Shown: positions 1 to 6,279 of the stretch, one piece after another
How positions within the stretch are numbered: the first letter of the stretch is position 1
Layout of the letters: each line of letters opens with the position of its first letter
Assembly: GCA_903921135.1 (NCBI GenBank)
Contig: CAIXOY010000108.1
Location: 1-7,572, forward strand
DNA from: an uncultured Gammaproteobacteria bacterium
GTDB lineage: Bacteria > Pseudomonadota > Gammaproteobacteria > Pseudomonadales > UBA5518
Direction of reading: 5' to 3'
DNA: 7,572 nt
Program-made: the position numbers and the translations under genes
Notes under the pieces: generated by a model
Seen by the model: the letters and a program-made list of their open reading frames with translations, nothing else
Databases searched by the model: none
What the model was told of the DNA's origin: nothing

Positions 1-15
1 GAAATCGGGGGGTTT

Positions 16-40
16 GTCGCGGGCAAGGCCCGCTCCCACA
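16..40 (-). repeat. REP-like palindromic element, left copy
   Basis: Read on the minus strand this begins TGTGGGAGCGGGC and ends GCCCGCGAC, the layout of the short REP elements common between genes in Pseudomonas and Xanthomonadales. The GCGGGC/GCCCGC arms can pair around a short loop. It matches the copy at 99-122 with one mismatch over 24 bases, in the opposite orientation. It lies downstream of dsbA, as REPs usually lie between genes. No RAYT transposase is visible in the window. Confidence 0.8.
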
Positions 41-51
41 GGGAGGCCGCA

Positions 52-72
52 GTCGCGGGCCATGCCCGCGAC
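52..72. repeat. Perfect palindrome related to REP tail
   Basis: A 9-base arm GTCGCGGGC (52-60), the loop CAT and the exact inverse arm GCCCGCGAC (64-72). Both arms equal the tail motif of the two flanking REP-like elements, but the GTGGGAG head is missing. It may be a shortened or recombined REP unit. It would also form a strong hairpin in the dsbA 3' transcript, although no U-run follows it. Confidence 0.7.
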
Positions 73-98
73 GTTCCATCGAATCCGGGGGTGGTCAC

Positions 99-122
99 GT
101 GGGAGCGGGCCATGCCCGCGAC
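99..122 (+). repeat. REP-like palindromic element, right copy
   Basis: Begins GTGGGAGCGGGC, then CAT, and ends GCCCGCGAC. It is the inverse of the element at 16-39 with a single mismatch, with the two GTGGGAG heads facing each other across about 59 bases. This is the paired, BIME-like arrangement typical of REP clusters. It ends about 15 bases past the dsbA stop codon and may protect or end that transcript. Confidence 0.8.
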
Positions 123-137
123 CCCACGGAGGAATGA

Positions 138-779
138 TCAGCCGGCGGTTTTCCCGGCGCGCTCTTTGGCGATGAGGAAGTCGACAACTTTGAGCATCGC
201 CTCCGGGCTGCCCGCAAGGCGCGCCGAGACACGGAACTTCCCGTTAACAATCATCTCGGGGGTGCCGGTGGTCTTGTAGCTGCGCTGCCGTGCGTCGGCC
301 TGCTTCACCTTGGATTGCACGCCGAAGGAGTTGAACGCCTTGCGGAAATCGGCGTCTGTAACGCCATTCGCCGCAAACAGCTCCGCGATTTCATCCTCGC
401 TCTCAAGCCGCTTGCGCTGCACGTTCAGCGCCTCGAACAAGGGCTGGTTCAGCTTGCCGAGCACGCCGAGCGCCTCGGCGGCGTAGAACGCCTGAGCGTG
501 CACTGCCATCAGCTTGTTCCACATGGCGGGGGAGCGATGGAAATCGACATCCTTGGCCAACGCGGGCTCCCACTTGGCAAGCAGGGGCTCGAACTGGAAG
601 CAGTGGGAGCAGCCATACCAGAACAACTCCACCACTTCGATGCGCGCAGGATCTGCAGTTCGTACGGGCTCCGGGAGGCGCTCGTAGTGGGTGCCTTCGA
701 CATACAGCGCATCGGCTGCGCGCAGCCCGGCGGGCATCAGGCACAGCATCAGAAGGAAAGCGTGGACCAGACGATTCAT
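138..779 (-). CDS. dsbA: Thiol:disulfide interchange protein DsbA (CSHC variant)
   Basis: Periplasmic thioredoxin-fold oxidase that introduces disulfide bonds into exported proteins and is normally reoxidised by DsbB. The 213-residue length fits the family. Seen: a signal peptide with a hydrophobic core in residues 4-19 and likely cleavage near LRA/AD (residue 21); the active site FWYGCSHC with the redox cysteines at 57 and 60; and the cis-proline loop GTPEMIVNGKFR with Thr173-Pro174. The common DsbA forms are CPHC and Val-cisPro, so both redox-tuning positions differ here (Ser58, Thr173). The ATG at 779 is supported by AGGAG at 789-793, nine bases upstream. It is the last gene of a leftward operon, 38 bases after cytochrome c4. 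Identity is secure from the fold motifs and synteny; whether DsbB is its partner is inferred from the family, and no dsbB lies in the window. Confidence 0.95.
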   Translation of the reverse strand: MNRLVHAFLLMLCLMPAGLRAADALYVEGTHYERLPEPVRTADPARIEVVELFWYGCSHCFQFEPLLAKWEPALAKDVDFHRSPAMWNKLMAVHAQAFYAAEALGVLGKLNQPLFEALNVQRKRLESEDEIAELFAANGVTDADFRKAFNSFGVQSKVKQADARQRSYKTTGTPEMIVNGKFRVSARLAGSPEAMLKVVDFLIAKERAGKTAG

Positions 780-817
780 GGGCTAGATCTCCTCGAATGC
801 GTGGGGCGGGTCCAGTC

Positions 818-1441
818 TCAGTGCAGACCGGAGGCGTAGCTCGCGACAGCGTCGAGTTCCTTGTCGGTCAGGTGGGCAGCGACATCACGCATGATGCGGG
901 TATCGCCGTCATTCTTGCGCTCCTCGCTGCGCCAGGCGCGGAGGCTGGACGCCAGGTACTCGGCATGCTGCCCGCTCAACATGGGGAACTTCGCAGGGCC
1001 ATTGCCCTTGCCCGAAGGGGAATGACAGGCCGCACAAGCGGCAATGCCGCGTTCGCGAATACCAGCGCGGTAGATGGACTCACCCAGAGCGACAAGCTCT
1101 TCCTTGGCAGAGCCAGGGGTGGAGGTCTGCGACGCAAAATAGGCAGCGATATCTGCCAGATCCTGTTCAGTGAGCGCATCGAGCTGCCCTGCCATGACGG
1201 CAATGACCCGCGCGCCGCTCTTGACGTCATGGAGCTGCTTCAGCAGGTACTTCTCGTGCTGCCCCGCCAACTTGGGGAATGTGGGCGCCAGGCTGTTGCC
1301 GTCGGCACCGTGGCAGGCGCCACACACCACGGTCTTTGCCTGGCCAGCCTGCGGGTTGCCAACCAGTGCAGGAGTAGCAGCCGCCGCTTGGCCTGCCAGC
1401 AGGCAGGCGCCGATGAACAGAGCGATTCGTGTCTTCACCAC
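818..1441 (-). CDS. Diheme cytochrome c4
   Basis: Periplasmic, often membrane-associated electron carrier made of two similar class I cytochrome c domains; in relatives it passes electrons to terminal oxidases. Seen: a signal peptide ending near AAA at residues 19-22; two heme sites, CGACH (residues 40-44) and CAACH (136-140); and probable axial methionines at 83 (VMAGQ) and 184 (RIMRD). The repeats are visible as KLAGQHEKYLLKQL and MLSGQHAEYLASSL. The 207 residues match the family. The start is GTG: two GTG codons lie in tandem (1441 and 1438), and the only nearby ATG (1443) is out of frame and stops at once. AGGA at 1448-1451 gives 6 or 9 bases of spacing, so either GTG is possible. It lies 46 bases after the cytochrome c5 gene and 38 before dsbA. 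Confidence 0.95.
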   Translation of the reverse strand: MVKTRIALFIGACLLAGQAAAATPALVGNPQAGQAKTVVCGACHGADGNSLAPTFPKLAGQHEKYLLKQLHDVKSGARVIAVMAGQLDALTEQDLADIAAYFASQTSTPGSAKEELVALGESIYRAGIRERGIAACAACHSPSGKGNGPAKFPMLSGQHAEYLASSLRAWRSEERKNDGDTRIMRDVAAHLTDKELDAVASYASGLH

Positions 1442-1487
1442 ATCAGGTCCTTGGCTTGGGGAACGGCGGCTTGAAATGCCGGGTCGA

Positions 1488-1787
1488 TCAGCCGGCAGGC
1501 TTCATCATGAACTCGATGAGGGCCTTGTACTCACCAGGGGTGCAATCGGGGCACATGGCGCGCGGCGGCATGGCGTTCAGGCCGTTGGTGGCGCTCTGCA
1601 CCAGACCATCGATGCCCTTGGCGTCGAATCGGGGCTTCCAGGCAGCAGCGTCATGCGCTTTGGGGGCATTCAGCAGACCTGCCTCGTGGCACGTCTTGCA
1701 GCGGGTCGGGTAAAGCTCTTCGGGAGTGCGATCGACCGAGGCAGCCGAGGCAACGAACATCAGCGCGGCCAGTGCGAACTTGTTCAT
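1488..1787 (-). CDS. Cytochrome c5 family monoheme protein
   Basis: Small periplasmic class I cytochrome c, an electron carrier. Seen: a signal peptide MNKFALAALMFVASA with cleavage near residue 15; the heme site CKTCH at residues 30-34; the probable axial methionine in NAMPPRA (Met73); and a second cysteine pair CPDC (79 and 82), the extra disulfide typical of the c5 type. At 99 residues (about 84 mature) it is a short form with one heme domain and no linker. The ATG at 1787 has GGAG at 1796-1799, eight bases upstream. It is the first gene of the leftward operon c5-c4-dsbA, so the operon promoter should lie in 1788-1891. The family is secure; its redox partner is not shown by the sequence. 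Confidence 0.92.
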   Translation of the reverse strand: MNKFALAALMFVASAASVDRTPEELYPTRCKTCHEAGLLNAPKAHDAAAWKPRFDAKGIDGLVQSATNGLNAMPPRAMCPDCTPGEYKALIEFMMKPAG

Positions 1788-1891
1788 GCAATACTCTCCA
1801 GGGGTTTTGCGCGATCGTGCGCGCAGGGCTTACGCCAATTGACCGGACGCGGATTCCCCGCGAGGCCGGGCCCGGAGTATAGCAACCGATT
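1788..1891. promoter_or_regulatory. Divergent intergenic region, cytochrome operon / engB
   Basis: These 104 bases must hold the leftward promoter for c5-c4-dsbA and the rightward promoter for engB. Two back-to-back -35-like hexamers are visible: TTGACC at 1839-1844 (plus) and TTGGCG at 1838-1833 (minus). Neither has a good -10 at normal spacing. TATAGC at 1878-1883 could be a -10 for engB, which would put the RNA start almost at the ATG. No operator of a known regulator was recognised. Its role follows from the gene layout; exact promoter positions are weak. Confidence 0.4.
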
Positions 1892-2533
1892 ATGCATCCG
1901 AAAACGGAGACTTCCGGTGGATCAGCCACTGCTGCGCTGAATGCCTTGAGGGCGGCCGAGTTCATGCTGAGCGTTGCCCGCATGAACCAGTGCCCGGCCG
2001 ACGAGGGCTTCGAAGTCGCCTTCGCGGGGCGCTCCAACGCGGGCAAGTCCAGCGCCCTGAACAAGCTCTGCGCCCGCAACAAGCTGGCCCGCACCAGCCA
2101 CACGCCGGGGCGCACGCAGCAGCTCAATTTCTTTGCGGTGGGCGAGGGGCGCAGGCTGGTCGACTTGCCCGGTTATGGCTTCGCCAAGGTGCCGCTCGAG
2201 CTGCGCGCGGAGTGGGGCAAGCTGGTCGAGACCTACCTCGAGAAGCGCGCCTCGCTGGCAGGCGTAGTGCTTTTGATGGACGCCAGACATCCGCTGAAAC
2301 CCCAGGACCGCATGCTGGTCGACTGGGTCAGCAGCCTGAAGCGGCCGCTGCACGTGCTGCTCACCAAGTCCGACAAACTCTCGCGCGGGCAGGCTGCGGC
2401 CACGCTGACCGCGGTGCAACGTGAGCTGGCCACGATGGCCGAGACCTCGGTGCAGCTGTTCTCTTCGTCCGATGGCCGCGGCGTCGATGAAGCGCGTGCC
2501 GTGCTGGCGCGCTGGCTGGGAATGACTCAGTGA
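1892..2533 (+). CDS. engB: Ribosome biogenesis GTPase EngB (YihA/YsxC)
   Basis: Cytoplasmic TRAFAC-class GTPase needed for assembly of the large ribosomal subunit. Seen in its 213 residues: G1/P-loop GRSNAGKS (46-53), switch I Thr71 within TPGRTQ, G3 DLPGYG (91-96), G4 TKSD (158-161) and a G5-like SSSDG (191-195). The order, spacing and length are normal. The ATG at 1892 leaves a typical short N-terminal extension with FMLSVA before the G domain. The only Shine-Dalgarno-like run, GGAG at 1874-1877, is 14 bases away, longer than usual, so translation may be weak or near-leaderless. It is convergent with polA: its last 7 bases, including the TGA, overlap the polA end. The adjacency of engB to polA is conserved in many gammaproteobacteria. 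Confidence 0.97.
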   Translation: MHPKTETSGGSATAALNALRAAEFMLSVARMNQCPADEGFEVAFAGRSNAGKSSALNKLCARNKLARTSHTPGRTQQLNFFAVGEGRRLVDLPGYGFAKVPLELRAEWGKLVETYLEKRASLAGVVLLMDARHPLKPQDRMLVDWVSSLKRPLHVLLTKSDKLSRGQAAATLTAVQRELATMAETSVQLFSSSDGRGVDEARAVLARWLGMTQ

Positions 2534-5274
2534 GCCTCGTCCCAGTTCATCCCGGTGCCCACGTCCACCACCAGTTCCGTCTGCAGCCGCGCCGCGCCTG
2601 ACATCAGCGCGCGCACCTGGGCGCCCACCTCCTCCAGCGCGTCCTCGCGCACCTCCAGCACCAGCTCGTCGTGGACCTGCATCACCATGCGGGCGGGCGC
2701 ATCGCTCTCTTGCAGCCAGGCGTCGAGGCGGATCATCGCGCGCTTGATGATGTCCGCCGCGCTGCCCTGCATGGGCGCGTTGATGGCGGTGCGCTCGGCG
2801 GCCTGTCGCACCGAGGGGTTCCGCGAGCGGATATCGGGCAGGTACAGGCGCCGCCCGAAAATCGTCTCGACGTAGCCCCGCGTGCCGGCCTCGGCGCGCA
2901 CCCGCTCCATGTAGGCCTGCACGCCCGGGTAGCGCGTGAAATAACGGTCGATGTAGGCCTGCGCCTCGCCGCGTCCCACACTCAGTTGCTTGGCGAGCCC
3001 GAAGGCCGACATGCCGTAGATCAGGCCGAAGTTGATCGCCTTGGCGCTGCGCCGCTGCAGATCGCTTACCTCGGCAAGCCCGACGCCGAAGACCTCGGCC
3101 GCGGTCGCACGATGCACATCGTGGCCCTTGGCGAAGGCATCGATCAGGCCCGCGTCACTCGAGAGGTGCGCCATGATCCGCAGCTCGATCTGCGAGTAGT
3201 CCGCCGCCACGATCCTCCAGCCCGCCGGCGCCACGAAGGCCTGCCGGATGCGCCGGCCCTCCGGCGTGCGCACGGGGATGTTCTGGAGGTTGGGGTCGGT
3301 GGACGAGAGCCGCCCGGTGGCCGTCACCGCCTGCTGATAGGAGGTGTGGACGCGCCCGGTCGAGGGGTTGATCTGTTCGGGCAGCCGGTCGGTGTAGGTG
3401 GATTTGAGCTTGCTCAGGCTCCGGTATTCGAGGATGACGCGCGGCAGTTCGTACTGCTCCGCGAGCTCCGCCAGCACCGGCTCGGCGGTGGAGGGTTGGC
3501 CGGTAGGCGTCTTGCCGATCTGCGGCAGTCCGAGGCGCTCGAAGAGGATCTCCTGCAGCTGCTTCGGCGAGCCCAGGTTGAAGGGGCCGCCCGCCAGCAG
3601 GTGAGCGCTTGCTTCCACTTCGAGCAAGCGTTCGCCTAACTCCTTGCTCTGTTTGGCCAGCAGTTGGGCATCCACCAACGCCCCCTGGCGCTCCAGCCGC
3701 GAGAGCACCGGCACCAGCGGCATCTCGATCTCGCGGAACACCCGCTCCAGCGCCGGCTGGGCCTCGAGTTGCGGCCAGAGTGTGCGGTGCAGGCGCAGCG
3801 TGATGTCGGCGTCCTCGGCCGCGTAACGGGCGGCGTCCTCCAGCTTCACTTGCGAGAAACCGATCTGCTTCGCGCCCTTGCCCGCCACCTCCTCGTAGGG
3901 AATGGTGCGATAGCCGAGGTGCTTCTGGGCCAGCGAGTCCATGTCGTGGCGCGAGCCCACCGAGTCGAGCACATAGGACTCGAGCATGGTGTCGAAGACG
4001 ATGCCCTGAAGCTCGATGCCATGGTTCAGCAGCACGCTGCGGTCGTACTTCAGGTTCTGGCCCACCTTGGGCAACGCGGGGGATTCGAGCAGCGGGCGGA
4101 GCGCGCCCAGTACCTCGGCCTCGCCGAGCTGCTCGGGTGCGCCGAGGTAGTCGTGCGCGATGGGAATGTAGGCCGCCTGACCCGGCTCCACCGCAAGCGA
4201 CACGCCCACGAGGCGTGCCTGCATGTAATCGAGGCTGGTGGTCTCGGTGTCCACCGACAGAAGCGCTGCCTGGCTCGCGGCCTCGACCCAGCGCGCCAAC
4301 GCGGCGCTGTCCAGCACCAGCTCGTAGTCTCCGGCCACGGCCTGCTCGGGCGCGGGCTCGGCAGGTGTGTGCGCTGCTTCCCTTGGCCCGCCCTGCCGCT
4401 CCAGTTCCTCGCGCCAGCTGTTGAACTCGAGTTCGCGATAGAGCGTGAGCAACGTCGCGCGGTCGGGCTCGGCGGGCAGCAGCGTGTGCTCGGCGGGGTC
4501 CAGCGGCACATCGGTGCGGATGGTCGCCAGTTCGCGCGAGAGATAGGCCTTGTCGCGCTCGCTCTCGAGCTTGGCGCGCACGCTGGCCGCACCGCGCAGC
4601 CCCGTCATGCCCGAGACCGACTCGAGGTCGGCATACAGACCTTCCAGACTGCCGAAGCGCTGCAGCAAGGCGAGCGCGGTTTTCTCGCCCACGCCGGGCA
4701 CGCCCGGAATGTTGTCAGTCTTGTCGCCCATCAAGGCGAGCAGATCGATGATCTGTGCCGGCGTGACGCCGAACTTCTGCACCACGCCGGCCGCGTCAAG
4801 GCGCGTGTCGTTCATGGTGTTGATCAGCGTGACGTGGTCATCGACCAGCTGCGCGAGATCCTTGTCGCCGGTGGAGACCAGCACGGACCGACCCTCGCGC
4901 GCGGCCTGCACGGCCAGCGTGCCGATCACGTCGTCGGCTTCCACGCCCGGCACGCAGAGAAGGGGCAGGCCCAGCGCACGCACCAGCGCGTGCAGGGGCT
5001 CGACTTGCGCGCGCAGGTCCTCGGGCATCGGCGGGCGATGCGCCTTGTAGCCCTCGAACAGATCCTCGCGGAAGGTCTTGCCCTTGGCGTCGAAGACCAC
5101 CACCACCGGCGTGCCCGGATACTGCTGGCAGAGCTTGCGAAGCATCGCCACCACGCCGCGCACCGCACCGGTGGGCTGGCCGCTCGAGGTGGAGAGCGGC
5201 GGCAGCGCGTGGAAGGCGCGGTAGAGGTAAGAGGATCCGTCGACGAGGATCAGGGCGGGAGCGGATGCGCTCAT
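2527..5274 (-). CDS. polA: DNA polymerase I (5' nuclease, 3'-5' exonuclease, polymerase)
   Basis: Repair and Okazaki-fragment polymerase, 915 residues, full length. The 5' nuclease domain (about 1-290) has the acidic set: Asp12, Asp62, EADD at 112-115, GDKD with Asp137 and Asp139, and GDKTDNIPG at 183-191, followed by the helix-hairpin-helix GVPGVGEKTA. An Ala/Pro/Glu-rich linker spans about 293-315. The proofreading domain is intact: DTE at 342-344, Asp411 in NLKYD, and Tyr484/Asp488 in YAAED. The polymerase has motif A with Asp692 (ADYSQIE), motif B RRSAKAINFGLIYG (741-754, with Phe749 at the ddNTP-selecting position) and motif C VHDE (867-870). The ATG at 5274 overlaps the znuA stop as ATGA, with GGAGA at 5281-5285 six bases upstream. 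The 3' end overlaps engB by 7 bases in convergent orientation. Confidence 0.98.
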   Translation of the reverse strand: MSASAPALILVDGSSYLYRAFHALPPLSTSSGQPTGAVRGVVAMLRKLCQQYPGTPVVVVFDAKGKTFREDLFEGYKAHRPPMPEDLRAQVEPLHALVRALGLPLLCVPGVEADDVIGTLAVQAAREGRSVLVSTGDKDLAQLVDDHVTLINTMNDTRLDAAGVVQKFGVTPAQIIDLLALMGDKTDNIPGVPGVGEKTALALLQRFGSLEGLYADLESVSGMTGLRGAASVRAKLESERDKAYLSRELATIRTDVPLDPAEHTLLPAEPDRATLLTLYRELEFNSWREELERQGGPREAAHTPAEPAPEQAVAGDYELVLDSAALARWVEAASQAALLSVDTETTSLDYMQARLVGVSLAVEPGQAAYIPIAHDYLGAPEQLGEAEVLGALRPLLESPALPKVGQNLKYDRSVLLNHGIELQGIVFDTMLESYVLDSVGSRHDMDSLAQKHLGYRTIPYEEVAGKGAKQIGFSQVKLEDAARYAAEDADITLRLHRTLWPQLEAQPALERVFREIEMPLVPVLSRLERQGALVDAQLLAKQSKELGERLLEVEASAHLLAGGPFNLGSPKQLQEILFERLGLPQIGKTPTGQPSTAEPVLAELAEQYELPRVILEYRSLSKLKSTYTDRLPEQINPSTGRVHTSYQQAVTATGRLSSTDPNLQNIPVRTPEGRRIRQAFVAPAGWRIVAADYSQIELRIMAHLSSDAGLIDAFAKGHDVHRATAAEVFGVGLAEVSDLQRRSAKAINFGLIYGMSAFGLAKQLSVGRGEAQAYIDRYFTRYPGVQAYMERVRAEAGTRGYVETIFGRRLYLPDIRSRNPSVRQAAERTAINAPMQGSAADIIKRAMIRLDAWLQESDAPARMVMQVHDELVLEVREDALEEVGAQVRALMSGAARLQTELVVDVGTGMNWDEAH

Positions 5275-6161
5275 GGACGGTCTCCGGGGATCGGCGTGGC
5301 GGGCGTGAGGCAGCGCTGTACATCGGACGCGAAGCGCGCGAGAAAAGCATCAAACGCCTCGGGGCCCGTATCGGCATGATGCGCAAGAGGATCAACCTCG
5401 ACCGCTCGCAGGCCGAGGTCGTCGGCAAGGCCTCTCGCCAGCGACAGGTTGTCCCCCGGCTCGTGCAAGAGGCAACGCGCGTCGCTCTCGCGGGCGGCGC
5501 GGCGCAAAGCGAGCAGCGAACGGGCGCCGGGCTGGCGCTCGTGATCGCCGGGGAGTGCCGCCACCTGCCGCAGACCGTAGCGCGCCACGAAAGGCCGGTA
5601 GCCATCATGCAGCGCGAGGAAGGGAACCGTACGCAGCGGTGCCAGCACGGCCGCGGTCAGGGTCTCACGCTCCTGAAGGCTTGCCTCGAAGGCCGCGAGC
5701 CGTTCTGCAGCCTCGTCTTGCGCGAGGAGCCCGCGCTCCACGAGCGCGGCCGAGAGACGCTGCGCCATTGCGATCGCGGCGCGCGGGTCGAGCCAGACAT
5801 GGGGGTCGGTGGAGGCCTCGGGCAATAGCGCGAGCGACGGCGCTGCGTTGCGTTGCAGCAAATCTGCCAGCGGGCGCTCCAGCGCGGGCCCCATCCAGAT
5901 CACGAGCTGCGCGCTCGCCAGCGCCGCACGCTCGGAGGGGCGCAGCATGAAATCGTGCGGCGAGGCCGAGGCCGAGAGCAGCACGCGGCTCTCCACAGCC
6001 TCGCCCGCGAGGGCCTCGACCATGAGGCCGAGCGGCCGGATGCTGGAGACCACCACCGGCGCATCTGCGCGAGGCTGTGCCGCCAGCAAAAGCGAGCTCA
6101 CGAGGGCGCATACGAGCAAACGCAAGCGACCGGCGCGGACGGGACTGCCCGGGTGTGTCAT
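5271..6161 (-). CDS. znuA: Periplasmic zinc-binding protein ZnuA (ABC importer)
   Basis: Cluster 9 (ZnuA/TroA type) substrate-binding protein that captures Zn2+ in the periplasm and hands it to ZnuB. Seen in 296 residues: a signal peptide with hydrophobic core LLVCALVSSLLLAA (15-28) and cleavage somewhere in 28-34; the three metal-binding histidine contexts SPHDF (His69), DPHVW (His121) and LHDGY (His185); and two late cysteines (230 and 284) in the positions of the ZnuA C-terminal disulfide. The His/acid-rich loop that many ZnuA proteins carry between the first and second His is absent. The ATG at 6161 has no clear Shine-Dalgarno and sits inside a 13-base palindrome; no better in-frame start was found upstream. 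It is divergent from znuC and overlaps polA downstream as ATGA. Zinc rather than manganese is inferred from the znuCB neighbours. Confidence 0.93.
   Translation of the reverse strand: MTHPGSPVRAGRLRLLVCALVSSLLLAAQPRADAPVVVSSIRPLGLMVEALAGEAVESRVLLSASASPHDFMLRPSERAALASAQLVIWMGPALERPLADLLQRNAAPSLALLPEASTDPHVWLDPRAAIAMAQRLSAALVERGLLAQDEAAERLAAFEASLQERETLTAAVLAPLRTVPFLALHDGYRPFVARYGLRQVAALPGDHERQPGARSLLALRRAARESDARCLLHEPGDNLSLARGLADDLGLRAVEVDPLAHHADTGPEAFDAFLARFASDVQRCLTPATPIPGDRP
5281..5285 (-). promoter_or_regulatory. Ribosome binding site of polA inside znuA
   Basis: Read on the minus strand this is GGAGA, six bases before the polA ATG, within the last codons of znuA. With the ATGA stop/start overlap it supports the 5274 start of polA and translational coupling to znuA. 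Confidence 0.6.
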
Positions 6162-6170
6162 CGACGATGA
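6158..6170. promoter_or_regulatory. 13-base perfect palindrome over the znuA start
   Basis: TCATCG-A-CGATGA has exact 6-base arms around position 6164 and covers the znuA start codon (6159-6161 on the minus strand). It could be an operator half-site pair for a dimeric regulator, or in the znuA mRNA a small stem (5 pairs, 3-base loop) holding the AUG. It does not resemble the AT-rich Zur consensus I know. It may also be chance. Confidence 0.25.
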
Positions 6171-6275
6171 ACCATGGATCCAATCCGTATACTCTAGCCC
6201 GATGAGTCAATCGCCCGCGACCACGATCCATCCCTTGCCACGGGAGCGCGCCCCGGGCGCGTCACGGGCGTACGC
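6162..6275. promoter_or_regulatory. Divergent znuA / znuCB control region
   Basis: These 114 bases separate the divergent zinc-uptake genes and should carry promoters both ways, normally under Zur control. On the plus strand TATACT at 6188-6193 is a good -10 match (5 of 6), but no proper -35 lies 16-18 bases upstream. On the minus strand TTGACT (6210-6205) is a good -35 match without a convincing -10. Small palindromes TGGATCCA (6175-6182) and GTATAC (6187-6192) are present. No AT-rich inverted repeat of the usual proteobacterial Zur type was seen. Confidence 0.45.
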
Positions 6276-6279
6276 GTGA
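6202..6279 (+). CDS. Possible 25-residue leader ORF before znuC
   Basis: An ATG at 6202 opens 25 codons (MSQSPATTIHPLPRERAPGA then SRAYA) and stops at TGA 6277-6279, overlapping the GTG start of znuC as GTGA. That overlap would allow translational coupling, which could explain how znuC is started with no Shine-Dalgarno of its own close by. No ribosome binding site precedes the ATG; a transcript starting from the -10 at 6188-6193 would begin about two bases before it, that is leaderless. No resemblance to a known protein was recognised. The position is where zur usually sits in related genomes. It may be chance. Confidence 0.25.
   Translation: MSQSPATTIHPLPRERAPGASRAYA

Noticed and set aside
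52..72. Rho-independent terminator for dsbA
   Set aside because: The hairpin is strong, but no T-run follows on the minus strand and its sequence is explained by the REP family, so it was listed as a repeat.
91..279. A 62-codon plus-strand frame starting in the REP cluster
   Set aside because: It begins inside repeat sequence and runs antisense to the 3' end of dsbA; no support.
1839..1883. Sigma-70 promoter for engB using TTGACC and TATAGC
   Set aside because: The two hexamers are 33 bases apart, far from the 16-18 needed; kept only as a weak note in the intergenic region.
1170..1940. A 256-codon plus-strand frame across cytochrome c4, c5 and the intergenic region
   Set aside because: Opposite two genes with clear heme motifs and signal peptides; no recognisable domain and no ribosome binding site of note.
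3664..5379. A 571-codon open frame on the plus strand opposite polA
   Set aside because: It lies antisense to a complete, motif-rich polA. Its Arg/His/Leu/Gly-rich composition is what GC-rich codon bias gives on the opposite strand, and no domain was recognised.
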